64,000 nt of DNA from an uncultured Lachnospiraceae bacterium (GCA_947564735.1 CANOEC010000009.1:1-64000), one strand, 5' to 3'. Counted from the first letter of the stretch, positions 8,265 to 17,432 are shown. Notes: a model not told the origin generated them from the letters alone. Numbers and translations: made by a program.

Positions 8265-9713
8265 TTACTTAAAAAGATTTACCACCAGCTTAATCCCGTA
8301 TTTCACATACTGTACAAATACGCCCGGCTGTGTGACGCACTCCTTCATCTTCCGGAAAATATATTTTGGTCTTAAATAGAATCCAAGCAAAATATTTTTG
8401 CGCAGCTTCATGACTTCTTCGATGGAAAGGTGCATGGTTCCCTTCGCGCTGGAATGGAAGAAATCACTGCCAAGCACCGATTTGGCAAGGAGATTCTCCT
8501 GCTTACACGTCTCATACATCGGCGTTCCGTAGAATGGCAGCGCAACCGTTACTTCGATAAAATCGGGATCCGTCTCCATGACAAGCTTTTTCGTCAATAA
8601 AATGTCTTCCCTCGTCTCCCACGGGAAACCAATCACAAAATATCCCCAGAACGGAAGCCCGATTTCATGACACCATCTTGCCGCCTGCCTGTTTTCCTCG
8701 ACGGTCGTGCCCTTTCGCATCTTCTGTAAAATCTCATCGCTTCCCGATTCAAATCCAAACGCCACGAGGAAGCAGCCCGCCTCCTTCATGAGCTGAAGCG
8801 TTTCCTTTTTAAGCGGACGCACACGGGAATTTGCCGTAAACTGTATCTTTCCGTACAATTTGGAATGAATGAGCAGGTTACACATCTCCTTCACCCATTC
8901 CGGATTAATGGTAAATGTATCTGCCTTGAAGAAGAAGTTTTTAATCCCGAATTTCTCATAACACTCAATCATCTCGTCAAGCACATTCTGCGGGCTGCGG
9001 AACCGGACCTTCTTACCGGAAATCTCCGGCGTTAAACAGAATACGCACTGGCTCGGACAGCCTCTTGCCGTCTGGATTGTTGCCATCGGCTCTTTCGTAT
9101 CCGGACGGATATAGAGAGCATTGTTCATAAGCTGTCTTGCCGGGAAGGGCTGGGCATCCAAGTCTTCGTCCCATACATGGAACTTGGTCGGAACAATCTT
9201 TCCTTCCGCATCTTTATACAAAATATTATTGATTTCTTCTGGCTTCCCGATGCCTTTGAAGCAATAATCCGCAATTTTGCCGATGCAGAAATCAATCTCG
9301 CCGCCAATCATATAATCCACATTCGCTAAATCAAGCATGTCAAGCATTGCCTGCTCCGGGTCGAAGAACAGCGCGCCTTTTAAGACAACGATTGGATTGT
9401 AACGGGATTTTAATTCATTGACCACCTTCAAATCATCAAAAATCGTCGTGTTGGTGATACTCATCATAATCATATCGGGGGCAAAGTTATCCATATCCTT
9501 TAACAGCACGTCAAAGGTATCGCCCTGCGTCTGATAATCCTGAAGCTTTACCTCGTAACCGTCTCTTAACAGGATTGCCGCCGCATACCCTAAGTCATTG
9601 CAGGCGCGCATCGCCTGTGCGGATCCATCGTCGATATTCTGCTGGCATCTGTCCTCTCCTCTCTGGAACAATGCGCCCGGCGGATAAAATAATAATACTT
9701 TTTTCTTACTCAT
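8265..9713 (-). CDS. B12-binding-domain radical SAM protein
   Basis: The 482-residue protein has an N-terminal Rossmann-type cobalamin-binding fold (about 5-150) without the DxHxxG loop, as is common in this class. The radical SAM core carries Cys219, Cys223 and Cys226 (CPSQCVFC) for the 4Fe-4S cluster. Relatives (BchE/HpnJ-type) act on hydrophobic or unactivated carbons and often methylate. The start was set at ATG 9713, preceded by AAAGGA; the TTG at 9737 overlaps that site. A basic, hydrophobic C-terminus suggests membrane association. It lies downstream of the large membrane protein in the UbiA cluster, so lipid or lipid-linked substrates are plausible but unproven. Confidence 0.85.
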   Translation of the reverse strand: MSKKKVLLFYPPGALFQRGEDRCQQNIDDGSAQAMRACNDLGYAAAILLRDGYEVKLQDYQTQGDTFDVLLKDMDNFAPDMIMMSITNTTIFDDLKVVNELKSRYNPIVVLKGALFFDPEQAMLDMLDLANVDYMIGGEIDFCIGKIADYCFKGIGKPEEINNILYKDAEGKIVPTKFHVWDEDLDAQPFPARQLMNNALYIRPDTKEPMATIQTARGCPSQCVFCLTPEISGKKVRFRSPQNVLDEMIECYEKFGIKNFFFKADTFTINPEWVKEMCNLLIHSKLYGKIQFTANSRVRPLKKETLQLMKEAGCFLVAFGFESGSDEILQKMRKGTTVEENRQAARWCHEIGLPFWGYFVIGFPWETREDILLTKKLVMETDPDFIEVTVALPFYGTPMYETCKQENLLAKSVLGSDFFHSSAKGTMHLSIEEVMKLRKNILLGFYLRPKYIFRKMKECVTQPGVFVQYVKYGIKLVVNLFK

Positions 9714-9838
9714 CTGTATATTTCCTTTCTTTTCCAACCATAATCACCCTATCATAAATTTCGGCGTTTTATTTATAGGCATAAGTATGTGGTCGGTAAA
9801 TCATCCAACTGCAAACCATTTTACATATTAACATCAAT

Positions 9839-11557
9839 TTATAGGCGGTACAGATAAACACTGTAGGGGATGCTGTCCACACGATATTCTTTCACAAACG
9901 TAAGCGCCATCTCTTCCGCATTCGATATCTGCGTTCGGGAAAAGATATAACTGCATCCCAGATTCTTAAGTGCATCCGTATCAATCAGAATCTCCTGCGG
10001 CGAACTGTCGGCATTCTCTCCGAAATGATAAGTATTTTCACCCGATGCCGAGAACAGATATGCCCGACACGCCCACTCATCATAATACACCCGCCAATTT
10101 TCATTTTTCTCTAAAGTCGGTGCAATCACTTCTCTGAAGGTATCTTTATACTCCTGACTATAATAGCCGCAATAGCCGTCAATCGTCGTGATTCCGTTAT
10201 AAGACAGCATCGCCGGATGAAAACCGTAAGCGCAGGCACCCTGCTTTGGCTGATAATCAATATCGGCTTTGATGCTGTCCATCAGCTCTTTACCATAAAA
10301 TTCACCATAGCTTAACTGGTTTGTCTGCGCATGTCTGACAGCCTTATAGAGATTACAGTACACCGTATTATAGAAATCACTAAATTCCGTCTGCTTTCCG
10401 CCAACGACTAAGATTGCAGCCAATCCGAACACGTATGCGGCAGATTTTTTCTTATGATAAACAGCCTTCAGCACAAAGAAAAAAGCAAAATACCACGCAA
10501 AGGTATTGAAATACACCGTCCTATTATACTGGAATCCTTTTAGCGGCGGCAGAACCGTCTCCACCAGACTGCGCAGCGGCTCCCAGAAATAAAGCGCATA
10601 CACGACACAATTAAAGAGAATAAACAAAATCGTCAGATTAAAAGGATCCCTTATGATTTGCCGTGCCTGCCGTTTCTTAATATAATTTACGTTGAGTAAG
10701 ACAAAGTAAACCGCGCATAAAGGCAGTACAAAATAACCATGTACGGGCTGCGCATGGATAACCCCATACGTAAACGCCTCCCAAAAGCTTTTAAGCAGTC
10801 CGCCAAAGCTAAGATTTGCCGTGACCATCGTCTCCCGGATTGTCACCACATCGGAAAAAAGCATAATCCCAAACAACCGGTATTCAAAACAGAAAAACCC
10901 TGCAAAAAGCGCCGCAAATCCGCCAAGCAGTCTCCAAGGAACCTTTTTATCCCGGACGGCAAGAATGACGACGGCGATGAAAAGATATCCTAAGATGAAT
11001 GCACCGAAGAACGTAAAGTAGGATACAAGCGGATAGAAAAACAACAACATATAAAGATGCCATTTCGGTTCTCTATACAATCGTATCAAAAGATATAAAA
11101 CAAAGGGCAGCGATGCAAAACAAAATGCATACATCGGATAGACCGGAAGCAGCGCAAATGCAACTGACAGCAATGTCACTATTTTGGCATACTCTTGATA
11201 TTTGTCCTGCAAAATCAGCTTGGCAAGCACAATACAAGAAAAAAAAGCCATCAGAAGCTTCAAAAGATAACCGACAATGTACGCATACAAGTCCGGCAGT
11301 AAGAAAAACAGAATATTATATAGGGAAAACTCCGAGGGAAAATAATTCCGGTCGATGCTCTGCAGAATAGGCATCATCTGCCCATGTGCAAAAAAAGCGT
11401 CATTGTCCCGCAGCATTTTAAGCTGCGTAATAAACAAATCAAGATTGTCAAGGATTCCAACATAAATATTCTCGCGAAACGCAAAAAAAACGACTGCCTC
11501 AACTATGAAAATGCCTGCGGCTATCAATAAATGCCAGTATTTTTTGATGATGTTCAT
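9839..11557 (-). CDS. Large polytopic membrane protein, DUF6044/GT-C-like
   Basis: The 572-residue protein has roughly a dozen hydrophobic segments over residues 5-400, then a soluble C-terminal domain of about 170 residues. An early loop carries acidic residues (ILDNLDLFITQ, about 36-46). This resembles the first-loop Asp of GT-C glycosyltransferases that use polyprenyl-phosphate sugars. I recall the DUF6044 type only from general appearance; a GT-C role is inferred. It follows the HAD phosphatase by 84 bp and precedes the radical SAM gene by 125 bp, with no terminator seen between. Confidence 0.65.
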   Translation of the reverse strand: MNIIKKYWHLLIAAGIFIVEAVVFFAFRENIYVGILDNLDLFITQLKMLRDNDAFFAHGQMMPILQSIDRNYFPSEFSLYNILFFLLPDLYAYIVGYLLKLLMAFFSCIVLAKLILQDKYQEYAKIVTLLSVAFALLPVYPMYAFCFASLPFVLYLLIRLYREPKWHLYMLLFFYPLVSYFTFFGAFILGYLFIAVVILAVRDKKVPWRLLGGFAALFAGFFCFEYRLFGIMLFSDVVTIRETMVTANLSFGGLLKSFWEAFTYGVIHAQPVHGYFVLPLCAVYFVLLNVNYIKKRQARQIIRDPFNLTILFILFNCVVYALYFWEPLRSLVETVLPPLKGFQYNRTVYFNTFAWYFAFFFVLKAVYHKKKSAAYVFGLAAILVVGGKQTEFSDFYNTVYCNLYKAVRHAQTNQLSYGEFYGKELMDSIKADIDYQPKQGACAYGFHPAMLSYNGITTIDGYCGYYSQEYKDTFREVIAPTLEKNENWRVYYDEWACRAYLFSASGENTYHFGENADSSPQEILIDTDALKNLGCSYIFSRTQISNAEEMALTFVKEYRVDSIPYSVYLYRL

Positions 11558-11641
11558 CCTAATTAACCATATCCTTCTTTTCAGAATATATTCTTCTTTT
11601 CAGAGCGTCGGGTTCCTATGCCACGCTCTTTCGTATCACAT

Positions 11642-12340
11642 CTACGATATCAAGAGATTTTTCAGCTTCTCCCTCTCTTTTTTTGAGGAAGAAACAATCA
11701 GATAATCCATCTGATTCCCAATCGCTGCAAGTCCGTCCTTCTCATAACGGTCTCCGACCATGACGGCATCCGCCGCCCGAAGTCCAAGCGTTTCCAGAAT
11801 AACTTTCAATCCTTTAGGATCCGGTTTCATACAGTTAATCCGCTCGTCCGCAGAAGTAAAACTCGCGTCAGCTTTGATTCCCAACGCACGCAGTTTCCCC
11901 TCTACCGGATAATCCGAATAAACGACTACCTGAACGCCCTTTTGCCGAAGCGCCTCAATTGTGCCCGCTAACATTTCATCTTGATAGTCCGGCAATAATG
12001 CAAGCGGAGCCTCCTGCATGTAAAAGCGCACCGCATCTGCTACCCGCCTTGCCGATACTTTTTTCTGTGCGGCAACAAATTCATACTGTCTCTCCTCCAA
12101 CGGCATATCCGCCGGGAAAGACATCGTTTGTTCATAATCCTCCCACTTTTCACGAACTTCTCTGTATCTCTTGAGCAGCAAAATATCGCCTAGCGCCAAA
12201 GGATGCCGAAGCATACGCCCCAGCAGATAACATACCATCCTTATCCGGAAGGGCTTCTGATAATATAAGGTTCCGTCCATATCAAAAATGACGGCTCTGT
12301 ACTCTGACAGAGCTTTTTTTCTCATAACAGACTGATTCAT
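11642..12340 (-). CDS. HAD-family phosphatase next to UbiA
   Basis: The 232-residue HAD hydrolase has motif I FDMDGTLYY (nucleophile Asp20, acid Asp22), motif II VVYSDY, a lysine region MKPDPKG, and motif IV VMVGDRYEKDG. The start was set at ATG 12340, because AGGAG lies 5 nt upstream; an upstream frame to 12379 would run into ubiA. The stop of the UbiA gene is only 10 bp away. In decaprenyl-phosphoribose pathways a phosphatase follows the UbiA-type phosphoribosyltransferase, and this gene would fit that step. The substrate is inferred, not shown. Confidence 0.82.
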   Translation of the reverse strand: MNQSVMRKKALSEYRAVIFDMDGTLYYQKPFRIRMVCYLLGRMLRHPLALGDILLLKRYREVREKWEDYEQTMSFPADMPLEERQYEFVAAQKKVSARRVADAVRFYMQEAPLALLPDYQDEMLAGTIEALRQKGVQVVVYSDYPVEGKLRALGIKADASFTSADERINCMKPDPKGLKVILETLGLRAADAVMVGDRYEKDGLAAIGNQMDYLIVSSSKKEREKLKNLLIS

Positions 12341-12350
12341 GTGTGCTCCT

Positions 12351-13331
12351 TTATCTTCCGGTCGGAATGAAAAATGCATTTTCCCACGCCTTCATCACCG
12401 GAATATCCACGAATGTCAGCACTGCAAACATGACCACCAGCACGCCTACCAGTATCATCAGCTTCTTTTCACGGAATAACTTTTCGGGTTTCTGTGCCGC
12501 CGAATCCGGTTTGTAGGCAATATAGAGATAATAGCAGAACAGGAAAAACAGTACCGGAATCGCTACAATATATTCAATCCTGTATTTTAACAGGAAGATT
12601 CCTATCAGAAATGTGGCGCATAAACCGTAGTAAAAAGAGGAGCACAAAAGGGATGCTTCCGTATATTTTGCAAAGGATTTCCGATACGCACCAGCCAGTT
12701 TCGGGTCGCCTATCATACGGTACTCCGCATATCTTTTCACTGCCATAAGGAACGCGCCTGCCATCCAATATCCTACCAGAATACTGGAAGGTGGATAAAT
12801 ATTGTCACAGACAATAAACCAGCCAAGCAAAAGTCGTATCATATTGTTGATGGATTCCGACAATACATCAAGATAAACAATATCCTTCGTCCGGATTGGT
12901 TTCACATTATATAATACACCCATAATAAGCAGCCAGACTTCCGTCAGAAGAAACGGGAGGTTGACCGGCAGGGAAAGTAATAAGCCGATTATGATACAGA
13001 CTGCATATTCTGCCATCACCAGCGAAAACTTCATATTCTGACTAACCACCGGGCGGTACTTCTTCGTCGGATGATACTTATCAAACTCCGCATCCAGCCA
13101 TTCATTGATTACGTAATTTGCAGAGGCAATAAAACAAGTTGCGAAAAAACCGGCAAATAATTTGAGGAACACGTCCAAAGCACTGTATGTCTTATCGCTT
13201 AATATCACTGCCAGTACAAGTCCCGGCATAATAAAAACATTTTTTATCCAGTGATCCGGTCTTGCGATTTTGATATAACTCATAATCTGTGGACGGGATT
13301 GATTTTCTGAAGTTTTTTTATTCTGCGTCAT
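12351..13331 (-). CDS. UbiA-family prenyltransferase (DPPR-synthase-like)
   Basis: The 326-residue polytopic protein has the sequence RPDHWIKNVF (residues 24-33), close to the RPxxWxKN motif of decaprenyl-phosphate phosphoribosyltransferases. The Mg-binding stretch NEWLDAEFDKYHPTKKYRP (76-94) keeps Asp80, Asp84, His87, Lys90 and Arg93. That subfamily transfers phosphoribose to polyprenyl phosphate rather than prenylating quinones. The start codon has AGGAG upstream. It is the first gene after the promoter at 13387-13415, followed by the HAD, membrane and radical SAM genes. The exact acceptor and donor are inferred. Confidence 0.85.
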   Translation of the reverse strand: MTQNKKTSENQSRPQIMSYIKIARPDHWIKNVFIMPGLVLAVILSDKTYSALDVFLKLFAGFFATCFIASANYVINEWLDAEFDKYHPTKKYRPVVSQNMKFSLVMAEYAVCIIIGLLLSLPVNLPFLLTEVWLLIMGVLYNVKPIRTKDIVYLDVLSESINNMIRLLLGWFIVCDNIYPPSSILVGYWMAGAFLMAVKRYAEYRMIGDPKLAGAYRKSFAKYTEASLLCSSFYYGLCATFLIGIFLLKYRIEYIVAIPVLFFLFCYYLYIAYKPDSAAQKPEKLFREKKLMILVGVLVVMFAVLTFVDIPVMKAWENAFFIPTGR

Positions 13332-13386
13332 CTGTTTTGCTCCTATGATCGTATGTTTCTTTCTATGATGATATTATTATTGTACT

Positions 13387-13415
13387 ATATTAACACAATA
13401 TAAAAACATTATCAA
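13387..13415 (-). promoter_or_regulatory. Promoter of the UbiA cluster
   Basis: Minus strand: TTGATA (13410-13415), 17 nt, TAATAT (13387-13392), in an AT-rich gap between the NUDIX stop and the UbiA gene. The predicted transcription start is about 50 nt before the ATG. Confidence 0.7.
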
Positions 13416-13432
13416 AAATTATTTATCTCTTG

Positions 13433-13993
13433 CTACCAGAATAAGTCTGACGCCGTAAAGAAATATGCCGCTATCTGTGCTCTGGAACTGAATTCTTCCG
13501 TCTCCAACAGTTCACGCACCTCTTCCCTATTATAAAAACATGCCGTAATCTGCTCATTCTCCGACGTATGATCTTCAAAGCTGCCTTCCACATCCACAAA
13601 TGCAATCTGTGTCTTCACATCAGAAAATGCCACTGCTGCAAAAGAAGGCGGCAGAATACACCGGATTTTCTTGACATGTAATCCAGTTTCCTCATATAGT
13701 TCCCTCTGAATACATTCTTCTAAGGACTCCCCATCATTAATCATCCCTGCACATAAATTATAGACAAGCCGGTTGACTCCCATGCGGAATTCCCTGAGTA
13801 AAAGCATTTTATCCCCATGATACGCCACGATGGAAACACCGCTCATACGCTGTCCAATCGCCTCGGGTCCCGCTATTTCACTGCGGCTTACAATCTCATA
13901 TTTCTTTTCTTTTCCGGCTTTATTCAGGTAGGTCAGCTCATAGTTTTTTAAATAGGTTCCATCCTTTACTTTCTTGATGCCCAGAAGTTTCAT
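13433..13993 (-). CDS. NUDIX hydrolase, ADP-ribose pyrophosphatase type
   Basis: The 186-residue protein has a complete NUDIX box (G-x5-E-x7-REL-x-EE-x-G-L) at about residues 82-104 (REFRMGVNRLVYNLCAG just before it). The preceding LLLREFR and YNLCAGMI segments fit ADP-ribose pyrophosphatases, which cut ADP-ribose to AMP and ribose 5-phosphate. Its ATG overlaps the stop of the RNase G gene (ATGA), so the two are coupled. Substrate preference cannot be settled from sequence. Confidence 0.88.
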   Translation of the reverse strand: MKLLGIKKVKDGTYLKNYELTYLNKAGKEKKYEIVSRSEIAGPEAIGQRMSGVSIVAYHGDKMLLLREFRMGVNRLVYNLCAGMINDGESLEECIQRELYEETGLHVKKIRCILPPSFAAVAFSDVKTQIAFVDVEGSFEDHTSENEQITACFYNREEVRELLETEEFSSRAQIAAYFFTASDLFW

Positions 13994-15213
13994 ACGCTTT
14001 CGCTCCTTTCTGCGTTGTTATTGCTGCCTTGATATTGCTCCCGAAAGCTGGGATTAACTTTCTTTCTTGTGATTTCCATCAACCCAAGCCCTGTCATATC
14101 CACCACATTCGCCGTGACGCTGTCTTTCTTAAGCAGGCTCCGCATATATTCCACAAGCTGCAGCTCATGCTCTTTGTTCTTAAAATTGATGAAATCAACC
14201 ATAATAATTCCGGACAGATTCCTTGCACGCAGGTGCACCGCAATCATCTGTGCGGCTTCCATATTGATTTTGAGAATGGTTTCCTCTTGATTCTTTCCTT
14301 TTTCGTATTTTCCGCTGTTCACGTCAATGGAAACAAGCGCCTCTGTCGGTTCAATAACGAGATAACCGCCGGATTTGAGCCACACGGTCTTAGAAAGGAG
14401 TTCCTTGACCCGCACCTCGATGGCATATAGTTTATAGAGCGGAAGCATCTGATCTTCATATAACCGGATGGAAATGCCTGTTCCGAAAAGCTGCGCCTTC
14501 AATTGCTCATAAACTTCTGCCAGATCCGTGATAACTTCATCGTACTCTGACGTATATGTATTCTCCACAAAAGAAATATAATCGGGTTTGACACGGTACA
14601 GACAACTGTAACAGGTACGCTTGTCCGCAATCTGTATGATATGCTCCAGCTGTTCTGCCATCTTGTGCGCATCCGTAAGAAGCGGCTCGTCATCAAAAAG
14701 CTCGCCGGCATTGGTACGGACAATCAACTGGTATCGCCCGGCAAGCTTTTGCAAAGCCTCTATCTCACGAAACCGGTTCTGCACCTTCCTGCTAAGTTTT
14801 GAGGACACCTGCACGCCGCCGGCTTGTTTCGCCTTCCGCATCCCGACGACTGCATATTTCCCCGAAAGGGAAAGGAACGTGGTCACTCCTGCAAGTTTTG
14901 TTTTTATGGGTTCTTTGATGATTTGAACGGGAAGCTCGTCGCCAACCTTAATCTTTCCGTCGGATTTCCGGTTCATGACATACGCATATTGTGCCTCCGC
15001 AAGTGGCAAAAAGGTGAGATATCCCTGCCCCAGATCCACAAATGCGGCTCCAATATTCTCAGAGATATTCTTCACCTTGCCAACATATATATTTCCCACG
15101 GCATATTCGTCCTGTTTCTGTACCTGTACTGACAGAATCTGATTATCCTGTATCAGCACAGAGAGTAACTTCCCGTTCAGTTTTAGAATTAAAATCTTGC
15201 CTTTAGACGTCAT
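13990..15213 (-). CDS. rng: Ribonuclease E/G family protein
   Basis: The 407-residue protein matches RNase G and the catalytic half of RNase E. It has an S1-like RNA-binding insertion near the N-terminus (VGNIYVGKVKNISENIGAAFVDLG), and the catalytic aspartates lie in VSIDVNSGK and GIIMVDFINF. It lacks the long C-terminal scaffold of RNase E. The start was set at ATG 15213, with AGGA upstream, rather than the GTG at 15243. The family processes rRNA and decays mRNA from 5' monophosphate ends. It is transcribed with the NUDIX gene. Confidence 0.93.
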   Translation of the reverse strand: MTSKGKILILKLNGKLLSVLIQDNQILSVQVQKQDEYAVGNIYVGKVKNISENIGAAFVDLGQGYLTFLPLAEAQYAYVMNRKSDGKIKVGDELPVQIIKEPIKTKLAGVTTFLSLSGKYAVVGMRKAKQAGGVQVSSKLSRKVQNRFREIEALQKLAGRYQLIVRTNAGELFDDEPLLTDAHKMAEQLEHIIQIADKRTCYSCLYRVKPDYISFVENTYTSEYDEVITDLAEVYEQLKAQLFGTGISIRLYEDQMLPLYKLYAIEVRVKELLSKTVWLKSGGYLVIEPTEALVSIDVNSGKYEKGKNQEETILKINMEAAQMIAVHLRARNLSGIIMVDFINFKNKEHELQLVEYMRSLLKKDSVTANVVDMTGLGLMEITRKKVNPSFREQYQGSNNNAERSESV

Positions 15214-15270
15214 GGTTATCCTGCTTTCGTTGAAAAAGTACACTGATTACCGCAATGTAAATCTGTGTCC

Positions 15271-15299
15271 AGTATACCATAAAGCAGGAGAAATGCCAA
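15271..15299 (-). promoter_or_regulatory. Promoter of the RNase G/NUDIX unit
   Basis: Minus strand: TTGGCA (15294-15299), 17 nt, TATACT (15271-15276). The predicted start lies about 50 nt upstream of the RNase G ATG. Confidence 0.72.
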
Positions 15300-15350
15300 A
15301 AAGTTTGATACTTGTGCAACCCCCTTCTATAACGTTCCCTTTCATCTGTC

Positions 15351-16223
15351 CTACAATGCTTCTTTTTTGATTCTGTGCAAAAAATAAAATCCAAACAGAA
15401 TGGTCGGCAGAAACGGAATGAGCCCCGCATATGTCGGACCCAAAAGCGTATTGTATGCACTTGTATTGGCAAACAAAAGCCCGTTTGCCGCCAGTCCGTT
15501 GACTGCGCTGTGACAGATTGCCGCCGGAAGAACGCTGTCTGTGCGAAGTGTAAGATAGCTTTCGATGATGCCGATAAATACACAGAAAACTACCATCATC
15601 AAAATACCGGCAAACGGATAACCGAGATAGTCTGTTCCGTAATTATGTCCCATGGCAATCATCGGTGCATGCCATAATCCCCAGATAATGCCCGTAAACA
15701 AAACGGCTTTCACACTCCCACATGTATTCTTTAATCCATACAGTAAATACCCACGCCAGCCGATTTCTTCCCCAAGCGTCGGTATGATATTGATAACCGG
15801 TGAAATTGCCGTGGATACAAGGAGATTGATTATCAGCATAAGCTGCATATTTTCTACGGGAACCGCCGACTGATACAGGATACCTCCCGTCAAGGCAAAC
15901 TGTTCCCTGTATATCAGGTAATAGACCACGACGCCCAGATAAATCAGAATGATAAAGCCAAAATATGCAAGCAGATAATTCTTTCCGTTACCCCTAAATT
16001 TGGGAGCCAGCTTAAAGTCTGAAAATCCCTGTCCCGTCACAAGTCTGGTCAGCACGTTGCCAGCCGCCGGCATAAACATACATGCCGATACAATAAACAT
16101 TGAACCAAGGCTTTCTCCATATGCCATCCCGGTAAGCGGAATGACAGACACAAGCGCCCATGTCAGCCCAAAAGTGATGACGCAGAATATCACAATGCGT
16201 TTTGATGTGATGCTGTTTTCCAT
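15351..16223 (-). CDS. CPBP-family intramembrane metalloprotease
   Basis: The 290-residue polytopic protein contains the three CPBP (CAAX protease and bacteriocin-processing) motifs: EEIGWRGYLLYGL with the EExxxR signature, GLWHAP with the metal-binding His, and CHSAVNGL. Such enzymes process or degrade membrane substrates, and some give bacteriocin self-immunity. GGAGG and AGGA stretches precede the ATG. The nearest genes encode the MerR regulator and YbjQ on one side and RNase G on the other, so no substrate can be named. Confidence 0.9.
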   Translation of the reverse strand: MENSITSKRIVIFCVITFGLTWALVSVIPLTGMAYGESLGSMFIVSACMFMPAAGNVLTRLVTGQGFSDFKLAPKFRGNGKNYLLAYFGFIILIYLGVVVYYLIYREQFALTGGILYQSAVPVENMQLMLIINLLVSTAISPVINIIPTLGEEIGWRGYLLYGLKNTCGSVKAVLFTGIIWGLWHAPMIAMGHNYGTDYLGYPFAGILMMVVFCVFIGIIESYLTLRTDSVLPAAICHSAVNGLAANGLLFANTSAYNTLLGPTYAGLIPFLPTILFGFYFLHRIKKEAL

Positions 16224-16316
16224 ATCCTGTTTCCTCCATATCCTGTTTCCTAATATAATGATAAAGAAGATGCCGGTGCTGAAGCCCTGACATCCTCTCG
16301 TAACTGCTATTTGTTG

Positions 16317-16631
16317 TTAATTTCTGTATTTTACTGCCGTGCCGTATGCAATCACTTCCGCCGCACCCTGCATAACGGAAGAAGATGCGTATCTTACGTT
16401 GACGACAGCGTCGGCGCCCAATTCCTGTGCTTCATCCACCATACGTTTTACGGCAATCTGCCGCGCCTGATTGAGCATCTGTGTATATTCCTTCACTTCG
16501 CCGCCGACAAGCGTTTTGATGCCTGCCATGAAGTCTTTGCCGAAGTTTTTCGTCTGGACAATACTTCCCTTTACGATTCCTAACATTTCCAATTCTTTTC
16601 CTGTAATATAATCAGTATTTACGAGCAACAT
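16317..16631 (-). CDS. YbjQ/UPF0145 family protein
   Basis: The 104-residue protein has the YbjQ fold signature (GKELEMLGIVKGSIVQTKNFGKDF and GADAVVNVRY). The family forms oligomeric rings, and a heavy-metal role has been suggested but is not established. The start was set at ATG 16631, because GGGGGAG lies about 7 nt upstream. It overlaps the end of the MerR gene by 20 bp, so the two are co-translated and probably share the MerR-type promoter. Confidence 0.9.
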   Translation of the reverse strand: MLLVNTDYITGKELEMLGIVKGSIVQTKNFGKDFMAGIKTLVGGEVKEYTQMLNQARQIAVKRMVDEAQELGADAVVNVRYASSSVMQGAAEVIAYGTAVKYRN

Positions 16632-17250
16632 CCTCTTCTCCCCCTTCAATCTCCTTAATACGCTGTGTTAATGCAATGATTACCATGATGATCACCGCAA
16701 CCGGTATCAAAATGAATACACCCAGCATCCAAAGTGGAATCGGGTCGGTCACATAGCCCCATATCATGACGCAGACTAAAAACAACATGAACAGGATAAA
16801 TGTTCCAGCCGCAATGACCGAACCGCGCTTTTTTTGAATGATATCATTGCCCACATTCACAAATTTGGTTCCTTCCTTCTCCATTTCTACCATCCTTTCC
16901 AAATATTCATCAGGAACAAGACTTGGATATTGACACTGGTCTTCCATCAGACTATGGCAAAGCCCGAACGTCTCCTGTAAATTGATTTTCTCCCGTTCCA
17001 GAACAATCAGCTGTCTGTGCAGGGCATCTTCGAGGAGCAGATCGCCATGCTGTATCTTGCGAATCTCATCAATTGGAAGTGAAAGCTTTCTGAGCAGCTT
17101 GATTTTCTTCAGCTCGACAATATCTTCCGGTGCATAGTCACGATAACCGTTTTCCATATTCCTCTTGGGATTTAAAAGTCCCTGCTGTTCATAGAAGCGG
17201 ATATTCTTCTTGGTAATGCCTACCTGCTGTTCGACCTCGTTGATTTTCAT
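16612..17250 (-). CDS. MerR-family regulator with membrane anchor
   Basis: Residues 1-70 form a MerR winged helix (MKINEVEQQVGITKKNIRFY and GYRDYAPEDI), followed by the usual dimerisation coiled coil at about 75-110. Unlike ordinary MerR proteins, the C-terminal part holds two membrane segments (about 143-165 and 172-193) and no cysteine metal site. The regulator is thus predicted to sit in the membrane with its DNA-binding end inside. The promoter ahead of it has the 19-nt spacer and dyad typical of MerR control, indicating autoregulation. The inducer is unknown. Confidence 0.88.
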   Translation of the reverse strand: MKINEVEQQVGITKKNIRFYEQQGLLNPKRNMENGYRDYAPEDIVELKKIKLLRKLSLPIDEIRKIQHGDLLLEDALHRQLIVLEREKINLQETFGLCHSLMEDQCQYPSLVPDEYLERMVEMEKEGTKFVNVGNDIIQKKRGSVIAAGTFILFMLFLVCVMIWGYVTDPIPLWMLGVFILIPVAVIIMVIIALTQRIKEIEGGEEDVARKY

Positions 17251-17286
17251 GGTCTACATCCCTTTCTTATCTCTCCTGATGTGGTT

Positions 17287-17317
17287 ATCATAAGGCTTCC
17301 ATAAGGTGGAAGGTCAA
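17287..17317 (-). promoter_or_regulatory. MerR-type promoter with 19-nt spacer and dyad operator
   Basis: Minus strand: TTGACC (17312-17317), a 19-nt spacer, TATGAT (17287-17292). Between and overlapping the -35 lies the dyad CTTCCA-N5-TGGAAG (17296-17312). An over-long spacer with a central dyad is the hallmark of promoters that MerR-family activators untwist. Confidence 0.87.
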
Positions 17318-17361
17318 TCATTATTATAAAATTTCTTAAAAAATATCTCAAAAATATGGAA

Positions 17362-17399
17362 AGGGAACCTTTCTTGCATGGATTTCAAAAAAGTTCCCT
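17362..17399 (-). terminator. Hairpin after the DUF2344 gene
   Basis: Arms at 17362-17368 and 17393-17399 (AGGGAAC/GTTCCCT) pair around an A/T-rich loop that can extend the stem. A T-rich stretch follows on the minus strand. It separates the DUF2344 gene from the MerR promoter. Confidence 0.55.
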
Positions 17400-17432
17400 C
17401 TGTTTGTGCAAACAGGATTACTCTCCGTTGTC

